A stretch of 64,000 nucleotides of DNA from Fulvimarina manganoxydans. Its GTDB lineage: Bacteria > Pseudomonadota > Alphaproteobacteria > Rhizobiales > Rhizobiaceae. The stretch covers positions 25,783 through 89,782 of the forward strand of contig NZ_FWXR01000021.1 in the NCBI RefSeq assembly GCF_900176465.1. Reading direction: 5' to 3'. Position 1 is the first letter of the stretch; the number at the start of each line of letters is the position of its first letter. This document shows, in pieces, positions 9,462 through 18,621 of this stretch. The notes under the pieces were generated by a model. That model saw only the letters and a list, made by a program, of their open reading frames with translations. It had not been told where the DNA came from and did not search any database. The translations under genes were made by a program, and so were the position numbers.

Positions 9462-11471
9462 TCAGGCAAATTCCATGATGACGTCGTCGACGGCAAGGCT
9501 GTCGCCCGGCTTGGCGTTGAGCTTGCCGATGGTGAGGTCGCGCTCGGCCTTGAGGATGTTCTCCATCTTCATGGCTTCGACGACCGCCAGGGTCTCGCCG
9601 GCTTTGACCTCCTGCCCCTCCTTAACCGCGATCGAGACGACGAGGCCCGGCATCGGGCAGAGCAGCATCTTGGAGGTGTCCGGCGGCAGCTTGACCGGCA
9701 TCAGGCGATCGAGTTCGGCCGTTCTTGGCGTCATCACCTTCACCGGCAGCCAAAGCCCATCGACGAAGAGCGCCCAGCCATTCATGACGGGCCGGGCCTG
9801 AACGGCGCGCCTCTGGCCGTCGATCATACCGGTCCAGAGCGACTCGCCGATCTTGGTGTCGGTCGCAACCGTCGCCTCGCGCCCTTCGACGCTTACGGCA
9901 TAGACCGGCCGAAGCCCGCCTTCCGCCCGCTCCAGGTGAAGGGACAGATAATCGCCGTCGACCTTCGCCACCCAGTCGCGGCGCAAGACGCCCGAATGGG
10001 GCCGCAGACGATCGATATGCTTGTCCAGACGCTGGCGTTGGCCAAGTTCCAGGAGGCCAGCGACGATCGCCGCGACACGCTTGGTCTCGGTGGAAGGCTC
10101 CGGCCGCTCGAACCCTTCGGGATATTCCTCCGCGATGAAGCCCGTCGACAGCCGGCCCTCCTGCCAGCGCGGATGGCGCATCAGCGCGCCGAGAAACGGG
10201 ATATTGTGCTCGATGCCGGCGATTTCGAAGCGATCGAGCGCCTCGCCCATCGCCTCGATCGCCGCTTGGCGTGTCTCGGCATGAGTGCAGAGCTTGGCGA
10301 TCATCGGATCGTAGAACATGGAGATTTCCGAGCCTTCCCGAACGCCCGTGTCGTTGCGCACGATCGCCTTGCCCAGCCGCTCCTCTTCCGGCGGGCGATA
10401 GCGGGTCAGCCGGCCGATTGAGGGCAGGAAGCCGCGAAACGGGTCCTCGGCATAGATGCGGCTCTCCACCGCCCAGCCCTTCAGGGTCACATCGTCCTGG
10501 GCATAGCGCAGCGGCTCGCCGCTCGCCACGCGCAGCATCTCCTCCACGATGTCGATGCCGGTGACGAGCTCGGTCACCGGATGCTCGACCTGGAGCCGGG
10601 TGTTCATTTCGAGAAAGTAGAAATTGCGATCTTCGTCGACGATGAATTCGACCGTCCCGGCGCTCTGATAATCGACGGCCTTTGCCAGCGCGCAGGCCTG
10701 TTCGCCCATGGCGCGGCGGGTCGCCTCGTCGAGAAAGGGCGAAGGCGCCTCTTCGACGACCTTCTGGTTGCGGCGCTGGATCGAGCATTCGCGCTCGCCG
10801 AGATGGATGGCGTTGCCATGGGCATCGGCCAGCACCTGAATTTCGATATGGCGCGGCTCGACCACGAATTTTTCGATGAAGACCCGGTCGTCGCCGAAGG
10901 AGGAACGGGCTTCGGAGCGCGCCCGGTCGAAGCCGTCGCGGCATTCCTTGTCGTCATGGGCGATGCGCATGCCCTTGCCGCCACCGCCGGCCGAGGCCTT
11001 GATCATCACCGGATAGCCCATCTCGCCGGCGATCCGCACCGCCTCATCGGCATCCTCGATGATGCCCATATGGCCGGGAACGACGCTGACGCCGGCGGCC
11101 TTGGCGAATGTCTTCGATTCGATCTTGTCGCCCATGGCGCGGATCGCCTTGGGCTTCGGGCCGATAAAAGTGATGCCGTTATCTTCCAGAAGCTCGCAGA
11201 ATTTGGCGTTTTCCGACAGGAATCCGTAGCCCGGATGAACGCCCTCGGCGCCGGTCTCCTTCGCGACCCTCAGGATGGTCTCGGCCTTCAGATAGCTCTC
11301 GGAGGCGGGCGCCGCGCCGATATGGACCGCCTCGTCCGCCATTTCCACATGCACCGCCTGGCGGTCGGCGTCCGAATAGACCGCGACCGTCCTGATGCCG
11401 AGGCGCCTCGCCGTCTTGATGACGCGGCAGGCGATCTCGCCGCGATTGGCGATCAGGATGGTCTTGAACAT
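9462..11471 (-). CDS. pccA: propionyl/acetyl-CoA carboxylase alpha subunit (biotin carboxylase)
   Basis: A 669-residue biotin-dependent carboxylase subunit. The N-terminal biotin carboxylase (ILIANRGEIACRVI) with glycine-rich ATP loop KASAGGGGKGMR occupies about residues 1-445; a linker domain follows, and the C-terminal biotinyl domain has the attachment site EAMKMEN with biotin on Lys635. It charges biotin with CO2 for transfer to propionyl-CoA by a beta subunit, in the propionate/odd-chain/branched amino-acid route to succinyl-CoA. The beta subunit gene is not adjacent within this window. Length favours PccA over MccA or AccC, but substrate is inferred from similarity only. Confidence 0.88.
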   Translation of the reverse strand: MFKTILIANRGEIACRVIKTARRLGIRTVAVYSDADRQAVHVEMADEAVHIGAAPASESYLKAETILRVAKETGAEGVHPGYGFLSENAKFCELLEDNGITFIGPKPKAIRAMGDKIESKTFAKAAGVSVVPGHMGIIEDADEAVRIAGEMGYPVMIKASAGGGGKGMRIAHDDKECRDGFDRARSEARSSFGDDRVFIEKFVVEPRHIEIQVLADAHGNAIHLGERECSIQRRNQKVVEEAPSPFLDEATRRAMGEQACALAKAVDYQSAGTVEFIVDEDRNFYFLEMNTRLQVEHPVTELVTGIDIVEEMLRVASGEPLRYAQDDVTLKGWAVESRIYAEDPFRGFLPSIGRLTRYRPPEEERLGKAIVRNDTGVREGSEISMFYDPMIAKLCTHAETRQAAIEAMGEALDRFEIAGIEHNIPFLGALMRHPRWQEGRLSTGFIAEEYPEGFERPEPSTETKRVAAIVAGLLELGQRQRLDKHIDRLRPHSGVLRRDWVAKVDGDYLSLHLERAEGGLRPVYAVSVEGREATVATDTKIGESLWTGMIDGQRRAVQARPVMNGWALFVDGLWLPVKVMTPRTAELDRLMPVKLPPDTSKMLLCPMPGLVVSIAVKEGQEVKAGETLAVVEAMKMENILKAERDLTIGKLNAKPGDSLAVDDVIMEFA

Positions 11472-11587
11472 GGGCGCGCGGTCTTTCCTGTCTGTCTCGG
11501 CCGGGTCGAGCTTCTCACACCCGTTTTATGCGACCGCGCGCGGCGTGCAACGCGACTTCCGCATGAAACGGGCGCAATCTCCCGCGT

Positions 11588-12556
11588 TCAGGGGGTTGGA
11601 TGGATCGGCCGCGCCCGGCGCGAAGCCCTGAGTTCCAGAAGATAAAGGGCGAGGCCCGAGCCGACGACGACCGCCATCCCCAGCCATTTGAGGCCGTTCG
11701 GGAAATCGCCAAAGATCAGGAATCCGAGGACCACCGCGGAGACGATCTCTAGATAGCTGAAGGGGGCAAGAACCGAAGCGGGCGCCCGGCGATAGGCCTC
11801 GATCACCATCAGATGGCTGACCGTGCCGATCAGGCCGAGGAGAACGATCAGGCCATAGGGTGTGAGCGATTCAGGCGGTGTCGGATCGAGGGCCGGCACG
11901 CCGGAGACCCCTCCGATCATCAGCGCCACGCCGCAGGTCAGCGCCCCGCCGAGACCCGAATAGACCATCATGGCCAGCGGGCTCGTCGTGCCGGACACGA
12001 AGCGGCTGACGATGAGATAGAGGCTGATGAGAAGCGCTGCGGCGATCGGCAGCAGAGAGGCGAGCCCGAAGACGGCATAGCTCGGCTGGATGATCAGCAT
12101 GGCGCCGGCAAAGCCCACCACGATCGCGGCAATGCGGCGCCGGCCGATCGTCTCGCCTAGGATCGGCACAGCAAGCAGCGTCACCATCATCGGCTCGACC
12201 ATGAAGACGGCCGTCGCATCGGCAAGCGGCATGAAGCCAAGCGCCGAGAAGAAGGCGATGCCGCCAAGACCGAGAAAGATACCGCGCAACAGGTTGAGGC
12301 CGAGATGGCCCGTGGCAAGGGCGGCCCTGCCCTTCCAGACGAGGACGATCGGCAGAACGAGGACGACCTGCATGACCATGCGCACGAAGGCCACGAAGCC
12401 CCCGGACAGGCCATGCCATTCGACGAGCACCTTGCCGGTCGCGTCCGCTGCCGGGAAGATCATGAAGCTGACCGCAAGATAGGCGATCCCGACCATGACC
12501 TCTGCGGGCGTATTCACGATGGTGCGGGCGTGAAACGGGGTCGTCGGCTTCGTCAT
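11588..12556 (-). CDS. EamA family (DMT) transporter
   Basis: About 322 residues with ten hydrophobic segments in two EamA repeats. The reading frame can be extended to 12622, but that extension is Cys/Pro/Arg-rich with no hydrophobic segment; the ATG at 12556 (MTKPTTPF) is the more natural start. Such proteins export or exchange small metabolites; the substrate is unknown. It stands alone between pccA and the UPF0178 gene. Confidence 0.85.
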   Translation of the reverse strand: MTKPTTPFHARTIVNTPAEVMVGIAYLAVSFMIFPAADATGKVLVEWHGLSGGFVAFVRMVMQVVLVLPIVLVWKGRAALATGHLGLNLLRGIFLGLGGIAFFSALGFMPLADATAVFMVEPMMVTLLAVPILGETIGRRRIAAIVVGFAGAMLIIQPSYAVFGLASLLPIAAALLISLYLIVSRFVSGTTSPLAMMVYSGLGGALTCGVALMIGGVSGVPALDPTPPESLTPYGLIVLLGLIGTVSHLMVIEAYRRAPASVLAPFSYLEIVSAVVLGFLIFGDFPNGLKWLGMAVVVGSGLALYLLELRASRRARPIHPTP

Positions 12557-12736
12557 CGTCACGCACTGGCACGAGCGGGGTTGAAAGGATAGGCAGGAGG
12601 GATGCGGGTCCAGCCACCGCAACCTTGTGCGAATGAGACACTAGTTGAGGTTTTCCAAGGGCTTGGCCCTTAGCTGACTTATTCGGCGATACGGCCGGAG
12701 CAACAAATGAAAAGAAATGATGGAGCCATCAAGGCG

Positions 12737-13180
12737 ATGCATGTCCTGATCGATGCCGATGCCTGCCCGGTGAAGGACGAGGCGATCGAGCTGGCGCTGC
12801 GCCACGGCTTCACGCCCGTCCTTGTCTCCAATGGCGGCATGCGCCCGTCGCGCTATCCCGATGCCGAGATCGTCACGGTGCCGGCCGGAGCCGATGCCGC
12901 CGACGACCGGATCGTGGAGATGGCCGGACCTGGGGACGTCGCGATCACTGCGGATGTTCCGCTCGCCTCCCGCGTTCTGGAAAAGGGTGCGGCAGCGATC
13001 GGGCCGACCGGCCGACCCTTCACGCCAGAGACCATCGGCGAGGCCCTATCCATGCGGGCCTTTTCCCAGCATTTGCGCGAGAGTGGCGAGATCAAGGGCT
13101 ATAATGCGAGCTTCAGTGCCGCCGATCGCTCCCGCTTTCGCCAAGCGCTCGATCGGGCCTTACGAGGCGCAAAGGGATAG
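12737..13180 (+). CDS. UPF0178 / DUF188 (YaiI/YqxD) family protein
   Basis: A 147-residue protein starting MHVLIDADACPVK, the family signature, with a second conserved block ITADVPLASRVLEKGA and the GRPFT motif. A PIN-like nuclease fold has been suggested for the family, but no reaction is established. An in-frame ATG at 12707 would add ten residues that do not match the family, so 12737 is preferred; GGAG lies about 11 bases upstream of it. Confidence 0.88.
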   Translation: MHVLIDADACPVKDEAIELALRHGFTPVLVSNGGMRPSRYPDAEIVTVPAGADAADDRIVEMAGPGDVAITADVPLASRVLEKGAAAIGPTGRPFTPETIGEALSMRAFSQHLRESGEIKGYNASFSAADRSRFRQALDRALRGAKG

Positions 13181-13334
13181 GGGCGACCATCAGCCTTTCG
13201 GCGCTGCGCGCCGGCACGCTTTCGCGAAGTGCTTGGCCGTGCGCTTGGTCAAGCTTGCCTTGCCCCCTGGGCGCTCATAGTTTCCAGCCTGACCCGCAAT
13301 TGCGATTCCCGTAAGATTGAAGCTTCAGGCGCCC

Positions 13335-14375
13335 ATGTCCCGCACCAATTCTGTTCTCGACGCCATCGGCAACACCCCGTTGATCCGTCTCAACCGCGCC
13401 TCGGACGAGACCGGCTGCGAGATCTACGGCAAGGCGGAGTTTCTCAATCCGGGCCAATCGGTGAAGGATCGCGCCGGCCTCTTCATCATCCGCGATGCCG
13501 AAGCCAAGGGGCTCTTGGCCCCAGGCGGCATCATTGTCGAAGGCACGGCTGGCAATACCGGCATCGGCCTGTCGCTCGTCGCCAATGCGCTCGGCTACCG
13601 CACGGTCATCGTCATCCCCGAGACCCAGAGCGAGGAGAAGAAGGACGCTCTTCGTCTGATGGGCGCCGAACTCGTCGAAGTGCCGGCAGTTCCCTATAAA
13701 AACCCCAACAACTATGTGAAGCTCTCCGGGCGTCTTGCCGAACAGCTTGCCAAAAGCCATCCCGAAGGCGCGATCTGGGCCAATCAGTTCGACAATGTCG
13801 CCAATCGCGACGGGCATGTGGTGACGACCGCCGAGGAGATCTGGCACCAGACCGATGGCGAGGTGGACGGCTTCATCTGCGCGGTCGGCACCGGCGGAAC
13901 GCTCGCCGGCTGCGCTCTCGGCCTCAAGCGCCATTCGGGCCATATCAAGATTGGCATCGCCGATCCCATGGGCGCCGCGCTCTATCATTATTACGCCCAT
14001 GGCGAGTTGAAGTCGGAAGGCTCCTCGATCACCGAAGGCATCGGCCAGGGCCGCATCACCGCCAATCTGGAGGGCTTTGAGCCTGATTTCGCCTATCAGA
14101 TCCCCGATGACGAGGCGCTGCGGATCGTCTTCGATCTGGTGCGCGAGGAGGGCCTGTGCCTCGGCGGCTCGTCGGGCATCAACATCGCCGGCGCGATCCG
14201 CATGGCCAAGGAGATGGGTCCCGGCCACCGGATCGTGACCATCCTCTGCGATTACGGCAATCGCTATCAGTCGAAGCTCTTCAATCCCGCTTTCCTGAAG
14301 GAGAAGGGCCTGCCGGTGCCGGATTGGATCGGCCAGACGCCCCAATTCGACATTCCGTTCGAACAGGCGGACTGA
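13335..14375 (+). CDS. cysK: cysteine synthase A
   Basis: A 346-residue fold-type II PLP enzyme joining O-acetylserine and sulfide to cysteine. Lys44 in NPGQSVKDRAG should carry PLP; the substrate loop EGTAGNTGIG and the phosphate-binding GTGGTLAG are present. The C-terminus (LCDYGNRYQSKLFNP) matches the longer alphaproteobacterial form. The ATG at 13335 is preferred over 13317 because it opens directly into the conserved N-terminus. The alaX gene starts 5 bases after its stop, so they are co-transcribed. Confidence 0.92.
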   Translation: MSRTNSVLDAIGNTPLIRLNRASDETGCEIYGKAEFLNPGQSVKDRAGLFIIRDAEAKGLLAPGGIIVEGTAGNTGIGLSLVANALGYRTVIVIPETQSEEKKDALRLMGAELVEVPAVPYKNPNNYVKLSGRLAEQLAKSHPEGAIWANQFDNVANRDGHVVTTAEEIWHQTDGEVDGFICAVGTGGTLAGCALGLKRHSGHIKIGIADPMGAALYHYYAHGELKSEGSSITEGIGQGRITANLEGFEPDFAYQIPDDEALRIVFDLVREEGLCLGGSSGINIAGAIRMAKEMGPGHRIVTILCDYGNRYQSKLFNPAFLKEKGLPVPDWIGQTPQFDIPFEQAD

Positions 14376-14380
14376 GCGCC

Positions 14381-15139
14381 ATGGATCAGCCCAGCGCCGA
14401 GACCAATCCCGGAACCGAGCGCGTCTATCAGGACGACGCCTATCTCTCGACGATGGAAGCCAAGCTCCTGCGCATCGAGGGCGAGCGCGGGCTGGTCTTC
14501 GATCGCACGAATTTCTTTGCCACGGGCGGCGGCCAGCCCGGTGATACCGGCCATGTGGAACTCGCCGATGGCCGCACGATTCCGATCGTCGAGACCGCCT
14601 ATTCGCCGGACAAGCGCGATGTCGTCATGTTCGCCGGCCCGGAGGCGGACCTGCCAGCCCCCGGCGAGACCTTGACACTCCATATCGACTGGCCGCGCCG
14701 CTATCGGCTGATGCGCATGCACACGGCCTGTCACCTTCTCACCGTCGTCTGCCCCTTCCCGATCACCGGCGCGGCCGTCGGCGAGATGGAATCGCGCGTT
14801 GATTTCGACATGGGCAGCGAGGCGCCCGACAAGGCCGCCGTCACCGACGCGCTGATGGCCCTGGTCCGCGCCAATCACCCGGTCTTCACCCAGACGATCA
14901 CCGAGGCCGAGCTCGACGCCAATCCAGGTCTCGTCAAATCCAAACACGTCAAGCCGCCACGAAGCACCGGCACCGTGCGCCTGGTGGCGATCGGCGAGAA
15001 CGGCGCGATCGACACACAGCCTTGCGGCGGCACCCACGTGTCGGAGACGGGCGAGCTCGGCGAGATCCATATCGGCAAGATCGAGAAGAAGGGCCGGGAA
15101 AATCGCCGCTTTCGCATCCGTTTCGGGCCGCCGGCCTAA
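14381..15139 (+). CDS. alaX: alanyl-tRNA editing protein AlaX
   Basis: A 252-residue free-standing editing domain that hydrolyses Ser (or Gly) wrongly attached to tRNA-Ala. The zinc-binding pairs are visible as HTACH (His114, His118) and CGGTHV (Cys215, His219). The N-terminal FFATGGGQPGDTG block is characteristic of the AlaX-M type. Its position right after cysK may reflect shared expression with sulfur amino-acid genes. Confidence 0.92.
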   Translation: MDQPSAETNPGTERVYQDDAYLSTMEAKLLRIEGERGLVFDRTNFFATGGGQPGDTGHVELADGRTIPIVETAYSPDKRDVVMFAGPEADLPAPGETLTLHIDWPRRYRLMRMHTACHLLTVVCPFPITGAAVGEMESRVDFDMGSEAPDKAAVTDALMALVRANHPVFTQTITEAELDANPGLVKSKHVKPPRSTGTVRLVAIGENGAIDTQPCGGTHVSETGELGEIHIGKIEKKGRENRRFRIRFGPPA

Positions 15140-15259
15140 AGGATTTCGAGGCCTCCTCCTTGCCTCGGCCTTCGTGCCTCCCTTATGCCTTGATCCTTCC
15201 GGTCCCTCCTGCATTTGCGCAGGTTACGACCCGTGCGAACGACATTTGGCGATCGAGCG

Positions 15260-16105
15260 ATGACCCAGAACCCCTTTCTCATTTCCGCGAGCGATCTGGC
15301 CGAGGTGCTCGGGCGGCCCGGCCTCTCGATCGTCGACGCCTCCTGGTATCTGCCGGCACAGAACCGCTTCGCTCGGGCGGAATATGACGCCGGCCATGTT
15401 CCCGGCGCCGTCTTCTTCGATCAGGACGCGGTGGTCGATCCAGCCTCCAACCTGCCGCACACCCTGCCCTCGCCCGACATCTTCGCCAAAGCCGTCGGCG
15501 AAATGGGCATTTCGAACACCGATACGATCGTCGTCTATGACGGCATGGGTCTCTTTTCCGGCCCCCGCATCTGGTGGATGTTCCGCACCTTCGGCGCCAA
15601 GGATGTCCGTCTTCTCGACGGCGGAATGCCGGCCTGGATCGCGGGCGGTCATCCGGTGGAGAGCGCGGCTCCCGCCGTGAGCCCCAAGAATTTCGAGCCC
15701 GCTTTCGACCGCAGCGCCGTCGCTGATCTTGCCGAGATGCGCCGCATCGTCTCCGAGAAAAGCCGCCAGATCGTCGATGTGAGGCCCGCCGAGCGTTTCG
15801 CAGGCCAAGCGGCCGAGCCACGCCCCGGCGTGCGCGCCGGCCATATGCCGGGTGCGGCGAACCTGCCCTTCCCGCTTCTCGGCGAGGACGGCAAATTGAA
15901 ATCGCCGGAGGCGCTGCGCCGGGCGATGCAGGAGGCCGGCATCGACCCGCAGGCGCCTTCGGTGACGAGTTGTGGCTCGGGCGTCACCGCCGCCATCCTG
16001 AATCTCGCCTTCGAGACGGTCGGCAATCGGGACGCCAAGCTCTTCGACGGCTCCTGGACCGAATGGGGCTCGGCGAGCGATACGCCGGTCGAGACCGGAG
16101 CATGA
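15260..16105 (+). CDS. sseA: 3-mercaptopyruvate sulfurtransferase
   Basis: A 281-residue two-domain rhodanese. The active-site loop is CGSGVTA with Cys238 as nucleophile; the CGSGVT form indicates mercaptopyruvate rather than thiosulfate specificity. The N-terminal inactive rhodanese half spans about residues 1-140. It transfers sulfur from 3-mercaptopyruvate, a cysteine transamination product, which fits the nearby cysK. The ATG at 15260 (MTQNPF) is chosen over an upstream in-frame start because it matches the family N-terminus. It overlaps the next gene by 4 bases. Confidence 0.93.
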   Translation: MTQNPFLISASDLAEVLGRPGLSIVDASWYLPAQNRFARAEYDAGHVPGAVFFDQDAVVDPASNLPHTLPSPDIFAKAVGEMGISNTDTIVVYDGMGLFSGPRIWWMFRTFGAKDVRLLDGGMPAWIAGGHPVESAAPAVSPKNFEPAFDRSAVADLAEMRRIVSEKSRQIVDVRPAERFAGQAAEPRPGVRAGHMPGAANLPFPLLGEDGKLKSPEALRRAMQEAGIDPQAPSVTSCGSGVTAAILNLAFETVGNRDAKLFDGSWTEWGSASDTPVETGA

Positions 16106-16662
16106 GACCCGTGCGACTGCTCACGACCCGCGTCCTCAGCCTGGAAATGACCGTCGAGGCCTATCGCGCCGGACGCGAGACCGAGCTTCGCGCCCGGCGA
16201 TTGCGGATCGAAGACCATCCGCGCATGCCGCTGCCGCGCTATCGCGCGCTCTATGAGGCGGTCGGCGCGGCCCATCACTGGACCTCCCGGCTTCTCCCCG
16301 ACGACCGGCTGCGCGAGGAGATCCACAACCCCAAATGCCGCCTCTACACCGCCGCTCTCGGCCATGACACGGTCGGCTGGTTCGAGGTCGAGGTGAAGCG
16401 CGCGATCCGTGAAGCGCGGATCGTCCATTTCGGCATGCTGCCCGCCTTTCAGGGCCTCGGCCATGCGGGCGAGATGCTGGAGCGGGCGATCGAGGCCGGC
16501 TTTTCGGAAGGGCCGAAACGGCTCATCATCGAGACCAACACGCTGGACCATCCCGCCGCCCTCAAACTCTACCGAAAGCACGGCTTCGTGCCTTACGCCT
16601 CGCGCGAGGTGCAGACGCCGACCTTCGACTCCTTCCTGGACCGTGTGAGGGCCGCCTCGTGA
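16102..16662 (+). CDS. GNAT family N-acetyltransferase
   Basis: A 186-residue acetyltransferase. The acetyl-CoA loop appears as GMLPAFQGLGHAGEML and the C-terminal motif as NTLDHPAALKLYRKHGFVP. The substrate is not recognisable. Start ATG overlaps the sseA stop (ATGA) and its own stop overlaps the next gene (GTGA), so it is translationally coupled on both sides. Confidence 0.88.
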   Translation: MRPVRLLTTRVLSLEMTVEAYRAGRETELRARRLRIEDHPRMPLPRYRALYEAVGAAHHWTSRLLPDDRLREEIHNPKCRLYTAALGHDTVGWFEVEVKRAIREARIVHFGMLPAFQGLGHAGEMLERAIEAGFSEGPKRLIIETNTLDHPAALKLYRKHGFVPYASREVQTPTFDSFLDRVRAAS

Positions 16663-17615
16663 TCATCGTCGATTTCGCGACCGGCGAGGCGAACCTCACC
16701 TGGACCGGCATCGTCGAGGCGCTCGAAGCCGGCCATCGCCGCCCCCGCGCCGAGATCGGCGATCTCCTCTTGGGTTCAGGCGAGAACCGCATGCTCAATC
16801 GCGCCGCCTGGATCGACGGTCTCGGCATCGCGATGAAATCGGTGACGGTGTTCGCAGGCAATCCGCGCCGCGATCCCCCGCTCCCCTCCGTGCAGGGCGG
16901 CGTCCTGCTCTTCGATCACGAGAGCGGCGCGCCGCTCGCCCTCGTCGACGGACCGCTGGTCACCAAATGGAAGACCGCCGGCGACTCGCTCCTCGGCGCC
17001 CGGCGCCTTGCAAGGCCCGACGCCAAGCGGCTTCTCGTCTGCGGCGCGGGCACCCTCGCGAAAAGCCTGATCGAAGCCTATTCGGCCGGTTTCGAAGCCC
17101 TGGAGGACATCCGCGTCTGGAACCGCAGCCAGGACCGCGCCGAAGCGCTTATCGAGGAGATGGGCGGTATCGGAGCCAGGATCAGCGTCGCCCATGACCT
17201 CGAAGAGGCCGTTCGGGAGAGCGACATCGTCTCGACCGCAACCATGGCAAGCGAACCCTTTTTGAAGGGCGAATGGCTCGCCCCCGGCACTCATGTGGAC
17301 CTTATCGGTGCCTATCGGCCGGATATGCGCGAGGCCGACGATGCCGTTCTGACGCGCGGGCGCCTCTTCGTCGACAGTTTCGAGACGACGATCGGCCATA
17401 TCGGCGAGATCGAAATCCCCCTGAGGGCCGGCACGATCACCCGCGAGACGATCCTGGGCGATCTCAACGACATCGTCGCCGAAACCACCGGACGGCAGGA
17501 CAAGGACGAGATCACCGTCTTCAAGAATGGCGGCGGCGCCCATCTCGACCTGATGACGGCCCGGCACATTCTCGATCGGCTGGACGAACCCTCCGCCGCG
17601 CAGTCGGCCGGCTGA
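16659..17615 (+). CDS. ornithine cyclodeaminase / mu-crystallin family protein
   Basis: A 318-residue NAD(P)-binding protein. The Rossmann glycine loop is VCGAGTLAKSLIEAY near residue 128; MKSVTVF carries the substrate-site lysine of the family, and ITVFKNGGGAHLDL is the C-terminal block. Family members include ornithine cyclodeaminase and imine reductases for pyrroline- or piperideine-2-carboxylate; which applies here is not decided by sequence. GTG start overlaps the acetyltransferase stop. A role in salvaging cyclic imino acids next to sulfur amino-acid genes is possible but inferred. Confidence 0.87.
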   Translation: MIIVDFATGEANLTWTGIVEALEAGHRRPRAEIGDLLLGSGENRMLNRAAWIDGLGIAMKSVTVFAGNPRRDPPLPSVQGGVLLFDHESGAPLALVDGPLVTKWKTAGDSLLGARRLARPDAKRLLVCGAGTLAKSLIEAYSAGFEALEDIRVWNRSQDRAEALIEEMGGIGARISVAHDLEEAVRESDIVSTATMASEPFLKGEWLAPGTHVDLIGAYRPDMREADDAVLTRGRLFVDSFETTIGHIGEIEIPLRAGTITRETILGDLNDIVAETTGRQDKDEITVFKNGGGAHLDLMTARHILDRLDEPSAAQSAG

Positions 17616-17631
17616 GGCGCCAGGCCAAGTG

Positions 17632-18612
17632 ATGGGCACCGCTTTGCGCGTTCTTCTCGCCGTCCTCTGCCTCGTCCTGGTCCTGGGCGGCGCCTTCTGG
17701 GTCTTCGGGCCCCGCGAGCCGGTCGATCTGACGATCCGCTTCGATCCGGCCTCGATCGGCGACGACCCGGAGGCCTATCTCAAGCGGCGCGAGGCCGACA
17801 TTCCCAATCTGAGGTCCTCTGCCGAAAAGGAAATCGTCTGGGCCGATCCGCGATCCAAGGCAAAGACACCGATCGCCTTCATTTATCTCCACGGCTTTTC
17901 GGCCGCCAAGCCGGAAACACGCCCGCTTCTCGATATCGCCGCGCGCGAGATCGGCGCCAATCTCTTCTACACGCGGCTCACCGGCCACGGCCGCGATCCG
18001 GCGGCCATGCCCCAGACCAGCGTCAATGACTGGCTGAACGATCTTGCCGAGGCGATCGCCATCGGCCGGCGGATCGGCGAGCGGGTCGTCATCGTAGGCA
18101 CCTCGACCGGCGCGACACTCGCCACCCTCGGAACGAGCGTGCCCGGCTTGATGGACGGGGTCGCCGGCCTTGTCTTCATCTCGCCGAACTATGCGGTGAA
18201 CGATCCCCTCGCCTTCATGCTGGAAGTTCCGATGGCACGGACGCTCCTGCCGAGGCTGGGCGGCGCCATGCGCGGCTTCGAGCCGTCCAACGAGGCGGAG
18301 GCCGAGGGCTGGACATGGCGCTATCCGACCGAAGCCGTGGCCCCGCTCGGCGCGCTGGTGCGGGCAGTCCGCAGCCTCGATCCGGCGGCGATCGAATTGC
18401 CGCTTCTCGTCTTCAGGTCGGACCTGGACCGGGTGGTGAAACCGGAGGCGACAACACTCTTCATCGCCCGATGGGGCGGGCCCCACGAAATTGTCACCGT
18501 CAATGACGGCGACGATCCCAATCACCATGTGCTCGCCGGCAACGTTCTCTCCCCCTCCACGACGATGCGCCTCGCAAGCCGCATCGTCGAATGGGTCAAG
18601 GCTTTGCGGTAA
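17632..18612 (+). CDS. membrane-anchored alpha/beta hydrolase
   Basis: A 326-residue protein with an N-terminal hydrophobic segment (residues 5-25), likely a signal anchor, then an alpha/beta hydrolase fold. The nucleophile elbow is GTSTG with Ser at about 158; an oxyanion HGF motif (LHGFSAAK), the acidic residue in RSDLDRVV and the base in DPNHHVL complete the triad. Substrate unknown; lipase or esterase is plausible. It starts 16 bases after the cyclodeaminase stop and ends that operon. GTG at 17629 is an alternative start. Confidence 0.85.
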   Translation: MGTALRVLLAVLCLVLVLGGAFWVFGPREPVDLTIRFDPASIGDDPEAYLKRREADIPNLRSSAEKEIVWADPRSKAKTPIAFIYLHGFSAAKPETRPLLDIAAREIGANLFYTRLTGHGRDPAAMPQTSVNDWLNDLAEAIAIGRRIGERVVIVGTSTGATLATLGTSVPGLMDGVAGLVFISPNYAVNDPLAFMLEVPMARTLLPRLGGAMRGFEPSNEAEAEGWTWRYPTEAVAPLGALVRAVRSLDPAAIELPLLVFRSDLDRVVKPEATTLFIARWGGPHEIVTVNDGDDPNHHVLAGNVLSPSTTMRLASRIVEWVKALR

Positions 18613-18621
18613 CCGCGACCG

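Noticed and set aside
13275..14345. 356-codon minus-strand frame opposite cysK
   Set aside because: Mirror of the cysK codon pattern; no motif and no ribosome site.
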